A stretch of DNA of 64,000 nt, taken from positions 62,001-126,000 of the forward strand of contig NZ_FZOF01000020.1 of the NCBI RefSeq assembly GCF_900188405.1. The letters run 5' to 3'. Numbering within the stretch: the first letter of the stretch is position 1; each line of letters starts with the position of its first letter. The notes under the pieces are model-generated. The model saw only the letters and a list, made by a program, of their open reading frames with translations, did not search any database and had not been told where the DNA came from. Of this stretch, positions 54,701 to 60,770 are shown one piece after another. Source of the DNA: Actinacidiphila glaucinigra. GTDB taxonomy: Bacteria; Actinomycetota; Actinomycetes; Streptomycetales; Streptomycetaceae. The translations under genes and the position numbers were made by a program.

Positions 54701-54800
54701 CGTCGCCCGGCTCCGCGCCGAGGGTCACGACATCAAGGACGAGGGCGTCGCCCGGCTCTCCCCGCTCAAGGACCGGCATATCAACTTCCTCGGCCGCTAG
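51756..54800 (+). CDS. tnpA: Tn3-family transposase TnpA, truncated by an amber stop
   Basis: A 1014-residue transposase from ATG 51756 (MPVEFLTDEHAEAYG is the usual Tn3 opening; earlier in-frame starts exist). The N-terminal DUF4158 DNA-binding part is followed by the catalytic DDE region: Asp in LLASVDGLRFVV, Asp in MVATDNASYSDMAFG, Glu in GQEDQLASLGLVLN. The frame ends HINFLGR-TAG, where relatives continue RYxF. Codons after the TAG (LFNIKAGDPDQGLRPFRDP) remain in frame to TGA 54888-54890. The loss is about 30 residues beyond the catalytic core, so activity is uncertain. Confidence 0.93.
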   Translation: MPVEFLTDEHAEAYGTFTEVPTRPELERFFFLDDDDRDLIALRRMDAHRLGMAVQIGTVRYVGRFLGEDPLAVPWEVVEYLAGQLGIEDASCVKRYPERRSTVYEHAAEIQERFSYRDLNDRRWGREFRSFLYGRAWTHAEGPVALFNHAVTWLRRRRVLLPGVSVLARQVSEARTAAERRLYEAVARAADRADPQLAPALAALLEVPEGRRVSELERLRTPPVKTTGTAMVRAMERVEEISAFALGRVNLSRVPVNRLSTLARYGQLSKAQTIERAPEPRRTALLTAVVRQLEAQAVDDALDLFALLMATRLISPARRASDRDRLAMLPQLEKAARVLAKASKILTEELDLVAEAGTDLDVAALWAAVEEAVPRTAVAGAVATVEALVPEDDGSAEAAMREKLALRYNTVRPFLSLLGESDALDAAPAGRRILKAVRRLPALSRRRVKDRPLLPREVDAELVPAMWKRAVFSNAKLLQGAVDRDAYVVCVLEQLHRALNRRDVFASPSNRWADPRARLLAGPRWEAMSADVLAGLSLSEDVGEHLDQLTRGLDAAWRQMADRLAEAGDEAKVEIVVPEGGGRARLSVDKLGAVGEPESLTWLRTTTEAMLPRIDLPDLLFEVHSWTGFLDAFKHVSERPTRMEGLLVSLVALLVSESCNIGLTPVIDPENEALARSRLSHVDQNYLRADTIAAANAALITAQARIELAQMWGGGLLASVDGLRFVVPVKSINTAPSPKYYGYKRGLTWLNAVNDQVAGIGAMVVRGTPRDSLYTLDTLLNLDGGVKPEMVATDNASYSDMAFGLYKMLGFRFAPRFRDLADQRFWRADLPDGEAPAAGYGPLEAIARNKVNLKRIETHWPDMLRVAGSLITNQVRAYDLLRMFGREGHPTPLGAAFAEYGRIDKTMHLLALVDPVDDTYRRLMNRQLTVQESRHRLARAICHGGRGQIRQAYRDGQEDQLASLGLVLNAVVLWNTRYLDAAVARLRAEGHDIKDEGVARLSPLKDRHINFLGR

Positions 54801-54916
54801 CTGTTCAACATCAAGGCTGGCGACCCCGACCAGGGCCTGCGCCCCTTCCGCGACCCGGACGCCGCCAACGACGGTGAGGACGAGGACTGATCGCCGACCC
54901 CGGCAGGGAAGGCCCG

Positions 54917-56701
54917 TCAGGCTGGTTCGGCGTTGAGGACGCGCCCAGCAGGGCTGCGGGTGTGGAGCCAGGCAGGCAAGGCGGCCAGCGCCGCTACGGC
55001 AAGGAGTACGGCCGGGGCCGCGGCCGCGAGCCAGCTGCCCGGTGGTATCACCACGACCGCGCTGAACAGCGCGAACAGGCCGATCCCGATCGGAACACCC
55101 ACCGCGATCCCGCCCACAGCGGGCAGCAGTTGCGCGGTGCAGAGCGCCACGATGACCTGGCCGGGGGTGGCGCCGAGGGTGCGGGCGACGGCCAGGGCGC
55201 GCCGGGCCTGCACCGCGGTGCTCCAGCTGACGTAGACGGTGTTGAGCACGGACAGCGCCAGAATTGCGACCGTGACACCGAGCATCACCTGGCCTGTCAG
55301 GGCGTTGCGGATGTCCTCGAAAGTGGACGTTCCCTGGGCGATTTCTGCTTTGAGCGACACCCGGAAGGTGAGGAGCGCGGTCACCATGACCGCAGTGGCG
55401 GCCGTGCCGACGGCGCTCAGGGCCGCGCGGCCGGGACGACGGGCGATCAGCCGTACGCCGATCAGGGGCGGCGTGGGCAGATAGGCCGTCATGGCCGTCA
55501 GCCGAGGACGGTACGTGATCAGGTGTGCCGGATCGGCCAGGGCATCGACGGTGCTGGAGCGCACGGTGCGCAGGACGGGGCCGAGCGTGCCGATCAGGGC
55601 CACCAGTACGGCGAGCACGGTCGCGTCCACGACGATGCCGGTGGTCGGCGGGCCGGCCGCGTTGAGCAGCCCGGCACTGGGGTCGGCCAGCGCGGGCGCG
55701 GTCAGACATCCCACGGTGACTCCGACAGCGGCGGCCAGGACAGTGAGGAGTAGATACTGCGCGAGCAGCAGCGCGGCCACGGTACGGGGCGTGGCACCGA
55801 CAGCCTTGAGAAGACCCGCGCGCCGGTGGTCCCGCGGGGCGCGCACGGCGGCCAGCGACGCGACGGTGACGAGCGCTGCCGCAGCGAGCAGACCCCCGCC
55901 GATGACCAGGGTGGGTCGGACAGACCTCAGCACACGTGTGTCACCTTCGATGAAGAGCTGCCAGGGATGGGTGTTGACCCAGTCCTGGCCCCTGAGGTCG
56001 TCGGTGAAGACGGTGTGCGCCCAGCTCTGTGCCGCGGCGGGGTCGGACAGCTTGATGTTGAGCAGGTACAGGAGGGGCTCGTCGCCGGCTGCCGCACGGG
56101 CGTCGTCGGTGGTGAGCCAGATTCGGCCGCCACCGTCGGAAGGCCCCGGGCCCGTGGCCCAATTGCCGAACGGATACACCCCGGTGGCCGCGCTGACGGC
56201 CGTACCGACGACCGGGTAGTCGCGCCCACCGATAGTGACACGGTTACCGACACGTACACCGAGCGCTTGGGCGAAGCTGCGTTCGACCACCGCGCCGCCC
56301 CTGCGCACCCACGTGCCGGAGGTCACGAGCGGCCGGTCCACGGCGGACACGGTGCGCTCGCGCCCCTCGACCGCGGTGTTCTCCGTCCGCCCGTTGGCGC
56401 GGACCGTGGTGGAGAATCCGGGGACCGGGTCGGCGAGCGTGTCCACACCGGGGGCGTCCGCGATGCGTCCGGCAAGGGCGGAGGGGTCCGTGGCGGTGGT
56501 GATGGCCGTGATGTCGGGTCCTGCGGTGGCCTCGCGGGTTTTCATGTACCCGTTGGCCACGGCGTTGTCGGTAGCCATTCCCAGGGTCAGCGACGTGGTG
56601 GCGGCGGTGACGGCGACCAGGAACATGACGGCCTCGCCGGGGCGGCGCCGTATGTCCCGTGCGATGAGCCGCCAGATCAGCAGCAGACGGCCCATGGTCA
56701 C
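54917..56701 (-). CDS. FtsX-like ABC transporter permease (transposon cargo)
   Basis: A 594-residue membrane protein. An N-terminal helix (residues about 20-45), a large extracellular domain (50-260), then three helices (about 270-380), a second unit around 430, and three C-terminal helices: the double FtsX/MacB-type fold. RLIARDIRRRPGEAVMFL opens the first unit and GVRLIARRPGRAALSAVG the second. The GTG start overlaps the ATPase stop as GTGA. Cargo of this type usually exports peptides or antibiotics. Confidence 0.88.
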   Translation of the reverse strand: MTMGRLLLIWRLIARDIRRRPGEAVMFLVAVTAATTSLTLGMATDNAVANGYMKTREATAGPDITAITTATDPSALAGRIADAPGVDTLADPVPGFSTTVRANGRTENTAVEGRERTVSAVDRPLVTSGTWVRRGGAVVERSFAQALGVRVGNRVTIGGRDYPVVGTAVSAATGVYPFGNWATGPGPSDGGGRIWLTTDDARAAAGDEPLLYLLNIKLSDPAAAQSWAHTVFTDDLRGQDWVNTHPWQLFIEGDTRVLRSVRPTLVIGGGLLAAAALVTVASLAAVRAPRDHRRAGLLKAVGATPRTVAALLLAQYLLLTVLAAAVGVTVGCLTAPALADPSAGLLNAAGPPTTGIVVDATVLAVLVALIGTLGPVLRTVRSSTVDALADPAHLITYRPRLTAMTAYLPTPPLIGVRLIARRPGRAALSAVGTAATAVMVTALLTFRVSLKAEIAQGTSTFEDIRNALTGQVMLGVTVAILALSVLNTVYVSWSTAVQARRALAVARTLGATPGQVIVALCTAQLLPAVGGIAVGVPIGIGLFALFSAVVVIPPGSWLAAAAPAVLLAVAALAALPAWLHTRSPAGRVLNAEPA

Positions 56702-57492
56702 TCCTCCCAGCCGAGGAGCGCGCCGAGCTGTGAGCCACCCGCAGCCAGGGGTATGTCCTCGGCCGATGCTCCGTCACGGAGGGAGACGACCCGGTCCGCG
56801 GTGGCGGCGACGCGTTCGTCATGGGTGACGAGTACGAGGGTCTGTCCGGTGGCCCGCAGGTCGGCGAAGAGGCGCAGGACGTCATGGGTCGCGGCGGTGT
56901 CGAGGTTCCCGGTGGGCTCGTCCGCGAGGACCACAAGCGGCTCGTTCACCAGGGCGCGGGCGACGGCGACCCGCTGCCGCTGACCGCCGGACAGCTGGGA
57001 CGGCAGGTGCCGGCCCCGGTCCGCGAGCCCGACACGGTCAAGAAGGGCGGCGGCGCGACGGCGAGCGGTACGCGGCGAGTCACCGGCGAGCAGCGCGGGC
57101 AACTCGACGTTCTCGGCTGCGGTCAGCTCGTCCATCAGGTGGAAATCCTGGTGCACGAAGCCGACGGCACGGCGCCGCAGACGGGCAAGCGCGCGTTCGC
57201 CGAGCAGGTCGATGCGCTGCCCGCCGAGCCACACCTCACCCTCGTCGGGCCGGTCGAGGCCGCCCAGCAGCTGCAACAGCGTCGACTTGCCGCAGCCGCT
57301 GGGACCGGTAACAGCCAGCGTCTGCCCGACAGGTATGTCGAGGTCGACCCCGTCGACGGCCACAACCGTGCTCACGCCCTGCCCGTAGACCCGCGACAGG
57401 CCAACGGCGCGCAGCACCGGACCTGCGCTTTCGTCCCCGGTGTCTCCGCGCCGGGTCTGCCCTCTGCCCCACCGGCCGCCTCGTGTCGTCAT
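56698..57492 (-). CDS. ABC transporter ATP-binding protein, MacB/LolD type (transposon cargo)
   Basis: A 264-residue ATPase from ATG 57492, which overlaps the PadR stop as ATGA; the frame extends further but is not needed. Walker A GPSGCGKSTLLQ (about residue 64), signature LSGGQRQRVAVARAL, Walker B VVLADEPTGNLD, and H-loop VTHDERVAA. It pairs with the adjacent FtsX-like permease. Confidence 0.92.
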   Translation of the reverse strand: MTTRGGRWGRGQTRRGDTGDESAGPVLRAVGLSRVYGQGVSTVVAVDGVDLDIPVGQTLAVTGPSGCGKSTLLQLLGGLDRPDEGEVWLGGQRIDLLGERALARLRRRAVGFVHQDFHLMDELTAAENVELPALLAGDSPRTARRRAAALLDRVGLADRGRHLPSQLSGGQRQRVAVARALVNEPLVVLADEPTGNLDTAATHDVLRLFADLRATGQTLVLVTHDERVAATADRVVSLRDGASAEDIPLAAGGSQLGALLGWEE

Positions 57493-58031
57493 CCGTTCCC
57501 TCCGCCTTTCCCGTGCGGGGCGCGGGCAGACCAGGTCCGCTCGCACGCCTCCAACCAGCGCAGATCGGCCTGCAATCGGAGCGCTACGCCCTCCAGGAGC
57601 AGCCCGGCCTCCGAGTCCGTACCGTGAGTGAGGACGGCGTGCTGAGCCTCGGCGAGGCTGCGCCTCAGCTCGCGGCGCCGGGCCTCGACGAGCGCGAGCG
57701 GCTCTGCCATGCCCGACTCGGCGGCGGCCACCAGCTTCAGATGGAACTCCGGCACGTCCGCTCTGGGCCCGACGCCCTCAGTCATCCACGCGGCAACCCG
57801 CTCCTGCCCGGCCGCGGTCAGCGCATAGACCTTGCGCCGCGGGCCACGCAGTGGCGCGTCCTCACGCTCCTGGACGACCAGACCCGCCTTTTCGAGCCGG
57901 GTGAGCGTCACATAGATCTGCCCCGCGTTCAGCGTCTCCCCCAACGGCCCGAGCGCCGCTACCAACCGCCTGCGCAGGTCGTACCCGTGCGATGGCTCCT
58001 TGGTCAACAGCGCCAGCACCACGTCCTGCAC
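57489..58031 (-). CDS. PadR-family transcriptional regulator (transposon cargo)
   Basis: A 180-residue regulator; GTG 58031 follows GAGGAGG. The PadR winged helix is VVLALLTKEPSHGYDLRRRL, then LNAGQIYVTLTRLEKAGLV and RKVYALTAAG (residues about 3-80). The C-terminal Vir_act_alpha_C-like helical part mediates dimerisation. As first gene of the PadR-ATPase-permease operon it probably represses the exporter until a drug is bound. A TTAGCTAA palindrome (58068-58075) in the promoter is a candidate operator. Confidence 0.9.
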   Translation of the reverse strand: MQDVVLALLTKEPSHGYDLRRRLVAALGPLGETLNAGQIYVTLTRLEKAGLVVQEREDAPLRGPRRKVYALTAAGQERVAAWMTEGVGPRADVPEFHLKLVAAAESGMAEPLALVEARRRELRRSLAEAQHAVLTHGTDSEAGLLLEGVALRLQADLRWLEACERTWSARAPHGKGGGNG

Positions 58032-58067
58032 GGACCACCCTCCTCTGCGCCACTCAATGAATAGCGG

Positions 58068-58075
58068 TTAGCTAA
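58068..58075. promoter_or_regulatory. TTAGCTAA palindrome upstream of the PadR gene
   Basis: An 8-bp perfect palindrome inside GCGG...CCGC arms, 37 bp before the PadR start, plausible for PadR autoregulation. Confidence 0.4.
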
Positions 58076-58112
58076 AAGCCGCGTCAAACCGGGCCCTTAA
58101 ACTGCGCTCCCA

Positions 58113-58236
58113 TCTTCAAGAAACCTTCGTTTTCTGAAGATCACCGGGTGAAGATTCCGGCACCCCGCAGAGCCTTCAAAAACCCCTTCAAGAACCTGGG
58201 TCATTCAAGAAACTCAGACCACCGTTTTCTGACATG
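58113..58236. other. res-like recombination region of the transposon
   Basis: Between PadR and tnpR lie three imperfect inverted-repeat blocks: about 58113-58140 (TCTTCAAGAAA ... TTTTCTGAAGA), about 58149-58180 (TGAAGATT ... CCTTCAAAA) and 58201-58236 (TCATTCAAGAAAC ... GTTTTCTGACATGA). The shared TTCAAGAAA/TTTTCTGA halves and the position directly before tnpR fit resolvase subsites, where site I is the crossover. Confidence 0.7.
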
Positions 58237-58246
58237 ATCCGGGGTC

Positions 58247-58918
58247 ATGAGTGACCTTTCAGGGCCATCCGGCCATCCCGAACTCTTCGTCGCCGAGCCA
58301 CTCGTCCGCACCGAGATCAAGATCGGGTATGCGCGGGTGTCGACCGGCGGACAAAGGCTCGAACGGCAGATCGACGCGCTCACCGCCGCCGGGTGCCGCA
58401 AGATCTTCTCCGACAAGAAGTCCGGCAAGACCGACCTGCGCCCCGAACTCAAGGCATGCCACGCCTTCCTCGACGCCGGCGACACCCTCGTAGTCCCCTC
58501 ACTCGACCGCTATGGCCGCAGCCTCCAGGACCTCATCAACATGGTCGCCGCCCTGCGCGAGCGCGGCATCGGCTTCACCTCGCTGCACGAGAACCTCGAC
58601 ACCACCACCCCCGGCGGCCGGCTCGTCTTCCACGTCTTCGCCGCTCTCGCCGAGTTCATCCGCGAACTCATCGTCCAGGGCACCCGCGAGGGCCTGGCCG
58701 CCGCCCGCGCCCGCGGCCGGGTCGGCGGACGCCCCACCGTCGCCACCGAGGAAGTCATCCGTGCGGCCCGCGACCTGCTGCCCGATCCTGGCCGCTCGAT
58801 CACCTCGATCGCCAAACTACTGGGCGTCTCCCCGGGCACCCTCTACAACCACATCCCGGACCTGCGGGAACTGCGCGCCGGAGCCGTGCCCCGGCAGCTT
58901 GAAGCCTCCGCGAAGTAG
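58247..58918 (+). CDS. tnpR: Serine resolvase TnpR
   Basis: A 223-residue serine recombinase from ATG 58247. The catalytic Ser is in GYARVSTGGQRLERQIDAL (about residue 32). The conserved LVVPSLDRYGRSLQDLI and GGRLVFHVFAALAEFIREL follow. The C-terminal helix-turn-helix SITSIAKLLGVSPGTLYNHI (about 180-200) binds res. It resolves the cointegrates made by TnpA. Confidence 0.93.
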   Translation: MSDLSGPSGHPELFVAEPLVRTEIKIGYARVSTGGQRLERQIDALTAAGCRKIFSDKKSGKTDLRPELKACHAFLDAGDTLVVPSLDRYGRSLQDLINMVAALRERGIGFTSLHENLDTTTPGGRLVFHVFAALAEFIRELIVQGTREGLAAARARGRVGGRPTVATEEVIRAARDLLPDPGRSITSIAKLLGVSPGTLYNHIPDLRELRAGAVPRQLEASAK

Positions 58919-58932
58919 CCCAGCCTCAGCAA

Positions 58933-58977
58933 GATCAATCTCAGCGGCACTTTCTGTACCGCAACTACTCACACCCG
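58933..58977 (-). repeat. Right terminal inverted repeat of the transposon
   Basis: Reverse complement of the left repeat, ending CTACTCACACCCG. Followed directly by GATTG. Confidence 0.88.
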
Positions 58978-58982
58978 GATTG
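58978..58982. repeat. Target-site duplication GATTG, right copy
   Basis: Matches 51618-51622 exactly. Confidence 0.85.
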
Positions 58983-59021
58983 GCCGGTGGGACCTGCCTG
59001 CGGGGGATTCCGCCGTGGCGG

Positions 59022-59027
59022 TACGAT
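59022..59027 (+). promoter_or_regulatory. -10 box TACGAT of tRNA-like dimer 1
   Basis: TACGAT lies 11 nt before the first tRNA-like gene, at the same spacing as TAGGAT before dimer 2. No convincing -35 box is seen; the transposon end lies just 45 bp upstream, so the original upstream promoter region was displaced by the insertion. Confidence 0.5.
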
Positions 59028-59038
59028 CGGGCCGATGC

Positions 59039-59111
59039 CCGGGCGTAGCGCAGAGGCAGGCGCACCGCCTTGCCAAGGCGAATCACGCCGGTTCGAATCC
59101 GGCCGTCCGGG
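59039..59111 (+). tRNA. Atypical tRNA-like gene 1 (GCC anticodon)
   Basis: A 73-nt cloverleaf. Acceptor CCGGGCG pairs with CGTCCGG; D-arm TA-GCGC-AGAGGCAG-GCGC; anticodon arm CCGCC-TTGCCAA-GGCGA, where the 27-43 pair is C-A; variable ATCAC; T-arm GCCGG-TTCGAAT-CCGGC. Three further flanking pairs (TGC with GCA) extend the acceptor to 10 bp. CCA is not encoded. The formal anticodon GCC is glycine, but the body is not the streptomycete tRNA-Gly I recall; the anticodon stem and T-arm are Glu-like. Confidence 0.75.
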
Positions 59112-59125
59112 CAGCGCAGGCACAC

Positions 59126-59197
59126 GGGCCCGTAGGGCAGAGGCAGACCCGCCGCCCTCTCAAGGCGGATACGCCGGTTCGAATCCGGCCGGGCCCC
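59126..59197 (+). tRNA. Atypical tRNA-like gene 2 (CTC anticodon)
   Basis: A 72-nt cloverleaf. Acceptor GGGCCCG pairs perfectly with CGGGCCC; D-arm TA-GGGC-AGAGGCAG-ACCC; anticodon arm CCGCC-CTCTCAA-GGCGG with CTC (Glu); variable ATAC; T-arm identical to the other three. The anticodon arm and T-arm closely match the ordinary Streptomyces tRNA-Glu(CTC) as I remember it, while the acceptor and D-arm differ. Preceded by GGCACAC, as is copy 4. CCA is not encoded. Confidence 0.75.
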
Positions 59198-59200
59198 CGA

Positions 59201-59206
59201 TAGGAT
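59201..59206 (+). promoter_or_regulatory. -10 box TAGGAT of tRNA-like dimer 2
   Basis: TAGGAT sits 11 nt before tRNA-like gene 3, the exact counterpart of TACGAT before gene 1 (179-bp period). Confidence 0.5.
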
Positions 59207-59217
59207 CATCGCAATGC

Positions 59218-59289
59218 CCGGATGTAGCGCAGAGGCAGGCGCCCCGTCTCCGCAACGGGATCACGCCGGTTCGAATCCGGCCGTCCGGG
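59218..59289 (+). tRNA. Atypical tRNA-like gene 3 (CCG anticodon)
   Basis: A 72-nt cloverleaf paralogous to copy 1. Acceptor CCGGATG with CGTCCGG, again extendable by TGC/GCA to 10 bp; D-arm as copy 1; anticodon arm CCCGT-CTCCGCA-ACGGG with formal anticodon CCG (Arg), T at position 33, and no nucleotide at position 26; variable ATCAC; the same T-arm. CCA is not encoded. Confidence 0.7.
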
Positions 59290-59304
59290 CAGTCGGGGGC
59301 ACAC

Positions 59305-59377
59305 GGATCCGTAGCGCAGAGGCAGGCGCCGCCGCCTAGGCAAGGCGGATACGCCGGTTCGAATCCGGCCGGATCCA
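59305..59377 (+). tRNA. Atypical tRNA-like gene 4 (no U33)
   Basis: A 73-nt cloverleaf paralogous to copy 2. Acceptor GGATCCG with CGGATCC, D-arm as copies 1 and 3, two nucleotides (CG) before the anticodon stem, anticodon arm CCGCC-TAGGCAA-GGCGG, variable ATAC, the same T-arm. The nucleotide at position 33 is A, not the nearly universal U, so decoding with the formal anticodon GGC is doubtful. Ends 31 nt before the SDR gene. Confidence 0.65.
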
Positions 59378-59407
59378 CCGGGCGGTGCCGGAGAACGGGC
59401 AGGGGCA

Positions 59408-60769
59408 GTGGGGGACACGGGCGGCATCACGGAGGCGGAACTCGCGGCCTTCGACGCGGTGGTCGGCAGGCTGCGCGAACTGCCCGTGGACGACCCGGTA
59501 CGGCTGCGCGCCGAGCAGGTGGCCGCCTCCTTCGCACGTGACGGACGGCTGCGGCGCAGGAAGACCCGGCGAGAGGACCGCGCCACCGCGGACGCGGAGG
59601 TCGTGGCGGCCACCGCGACCGGCGCGCGGGAACGCCGCGAGGACGCCCCCCTCGACGAGATCCCGGCGGGCGGCGCCGCGGGGGAGTTCGCCAGGCCCCG
59701 ACGCTGCTACGTCTGCAAGTCCCCCTACCGGCGGGCGGACGCGTTCTACCACCTGCTCTGCCCCGACTGCGCCGTGGACAACACCGCGCTCCGGCGGGCC
59801 CGCACCGACCTCACCGGCCGGCGTGCGCTGCTGACCGGCGGCCGCGTCAAGATCGGCTTCCAGCTGGCCCTGATGATGCTGCGGGACGGCGCCGAGCTCC
59901 TGGTCACCAGCCGCTTCCCACGCGACACACTGCGCCGCTTCACCGAGGCGCCCGGCAGCGAGCGATGGCTTGACCGGCTCACCGTCGTCGCCGTCGACCT
60001 GCGCGACCCCCGCCAGGTCGTCGGCCTGTGCGAACGGCTCCGCGAGACCGGTGAGCCGCTCGACATCCTGGTCAACAACGCGGCCCAGACCGTCCGGCGG
60101 CCCCCCGAGTCGTACGCGGCCCTCACCGCGGGCGAACGCGCGCCGCTGCCCGCCGGGCCGCGGGCCGGGGCGATACTCACCGCCCCCGGCTTCGGCACCG
60201 TCCACGTGCTGCCGGCCGCGGCCGGGCCCACCGCCGAACTCTCGCTGGCCGAGACCGACGAGGCCGGGCTGCTGCCCGACACCGCCCCCCGGAACTCCTG
60301 GTCGGCGGAGCTCGGCGGCCTCGACCCGGCCGAGCTGCTGGAGACCCAGCTCGTCAACTCCCTGGCCCCCGCGCTGCTCTGCGACCGACTGCTGCCCCTG
60401 CTGCTCGCGTCCCCCCGGCCACGCCGCTACATCGTCAACGTCACCGCCGTCGAAGGCCGCTTCGCGGTGCGCAACAAGACCGCCGGCCATCCGCACACCA
60501 ACATGGCCAAGGCTGCCCTCAACATGCTGACCCGCACCAGCGGGCCCGCGCTCGCGGCGCAGGGCGTCCACATGTGCAGCGTCGACACCGGCTGGATCAC
60601 CGACGAGAACCCGCTGCCGAAGAAGAACCGGCTGGCCGGCCAGGGCTTCCGCACCCCCCTGGACATCGTGGACGGCGCGGCCCGGGTCTACGACCCGATC
60701 GTGCGCGGAGAGGCCGGACACCCGGTCTCCGGGGTCTTCCTCAAGGACTACCGGGAAGCCGAATGGTGA
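59408..60769 (+). CDS. Zinc-ribbon/SDR fusion protein linked to the tRNA-like array
   Basis: A 453-residue protein; GTG 59408 follows AGGGG. Residues 1-95 are charged and helical. A zinc ribbon follows: Cys100, Cys103, Cys118, Cys121 (CYVCKSPY ... LLCPDCA). The SDR Rossmann domain (about 137-450) has the variant nucleotide motif TGGRVKIG (143-150) and NNAA (223-226). The usual YxxxK is TNMAK (364-368) and the catalytic Ser position reads Thr (IVNVTAV), so classical dehydrogenase chemistry is questionable. The tRNA-like genes lie 31 nt upstream without a hairpin, suggesting one transcript. Confidence 0.8.
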   Translation: MGDTGGITEAELAAFDAVVGRLRELPVDDPVRLRAEQVAASFARDGRLRRRKTRREDRATADAEVVAATATGARERREDAPLDEIPAGGAAGEFARPRRCYVCKSPYRRADAFYHLLCPDCAVDNTALRRARTDLTGRRALLTGGRVKIGFQLALMMLRDGAELLVTSRFPRDTLRRFTEAPGSERWLDRLTVVAVDLRDPRQVVGLCERLRETGEPLDILVNNAAQTVRRPPESYAALTAGERAPLPAGPRAGAILTAPGFGTVHVLPAAAGPTAELSLAETDEAGLLPDTAPRNSWSAELGGLDPAELLETQLVNSLAPALLCDRLLPLLLASPRPRRYIVNVTAVEGRFAVRNKTAGHPHTNMAKAALNMLTRTSGPALAAQGVHMCSVDTGWITDENPLPKKNRLAGQGFRTPLDIVDGAARVYDPIVRGEAGHPVSGVFLKDYREAEW

Positions 60770-60770
60770 C

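Larger units (their letters stand above)
51623..58977. mobile_element. Complete Tn3-family transposon with PadR/ABC exporter cargo
   Basis: A 7355-bp element bounded by 45-bp inverted repeats (51623-51667 and 58933-58977, 38 of 45 identical, starting CGGGTGTGAGTAG) and flanked by GATTG direct repeats. Inside, in order: tnpA (+), FtsX-like permease (-), ATPase (-), PadR regulator (-), res-like region, and a serine resolvase tnpR (+). Replicative transposition by TnpA and cointegrate resolution by TnpR at res fit this layout. The matching target duplication shows direct insertion without later rearrangement. The site is between the carboxypeptidase gene and the tRNA-like array. Confidence 0.92.

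Noticed and set aside
59160..59378. Open frame antisense to the tRNA-like genes with repeated GFEPAYPP-type sequence
   Set aside because: The repeats come from the identical T-arm and D-arm of the tRNA-like copies; such peptides are a known artefact of translating tRNA genes.
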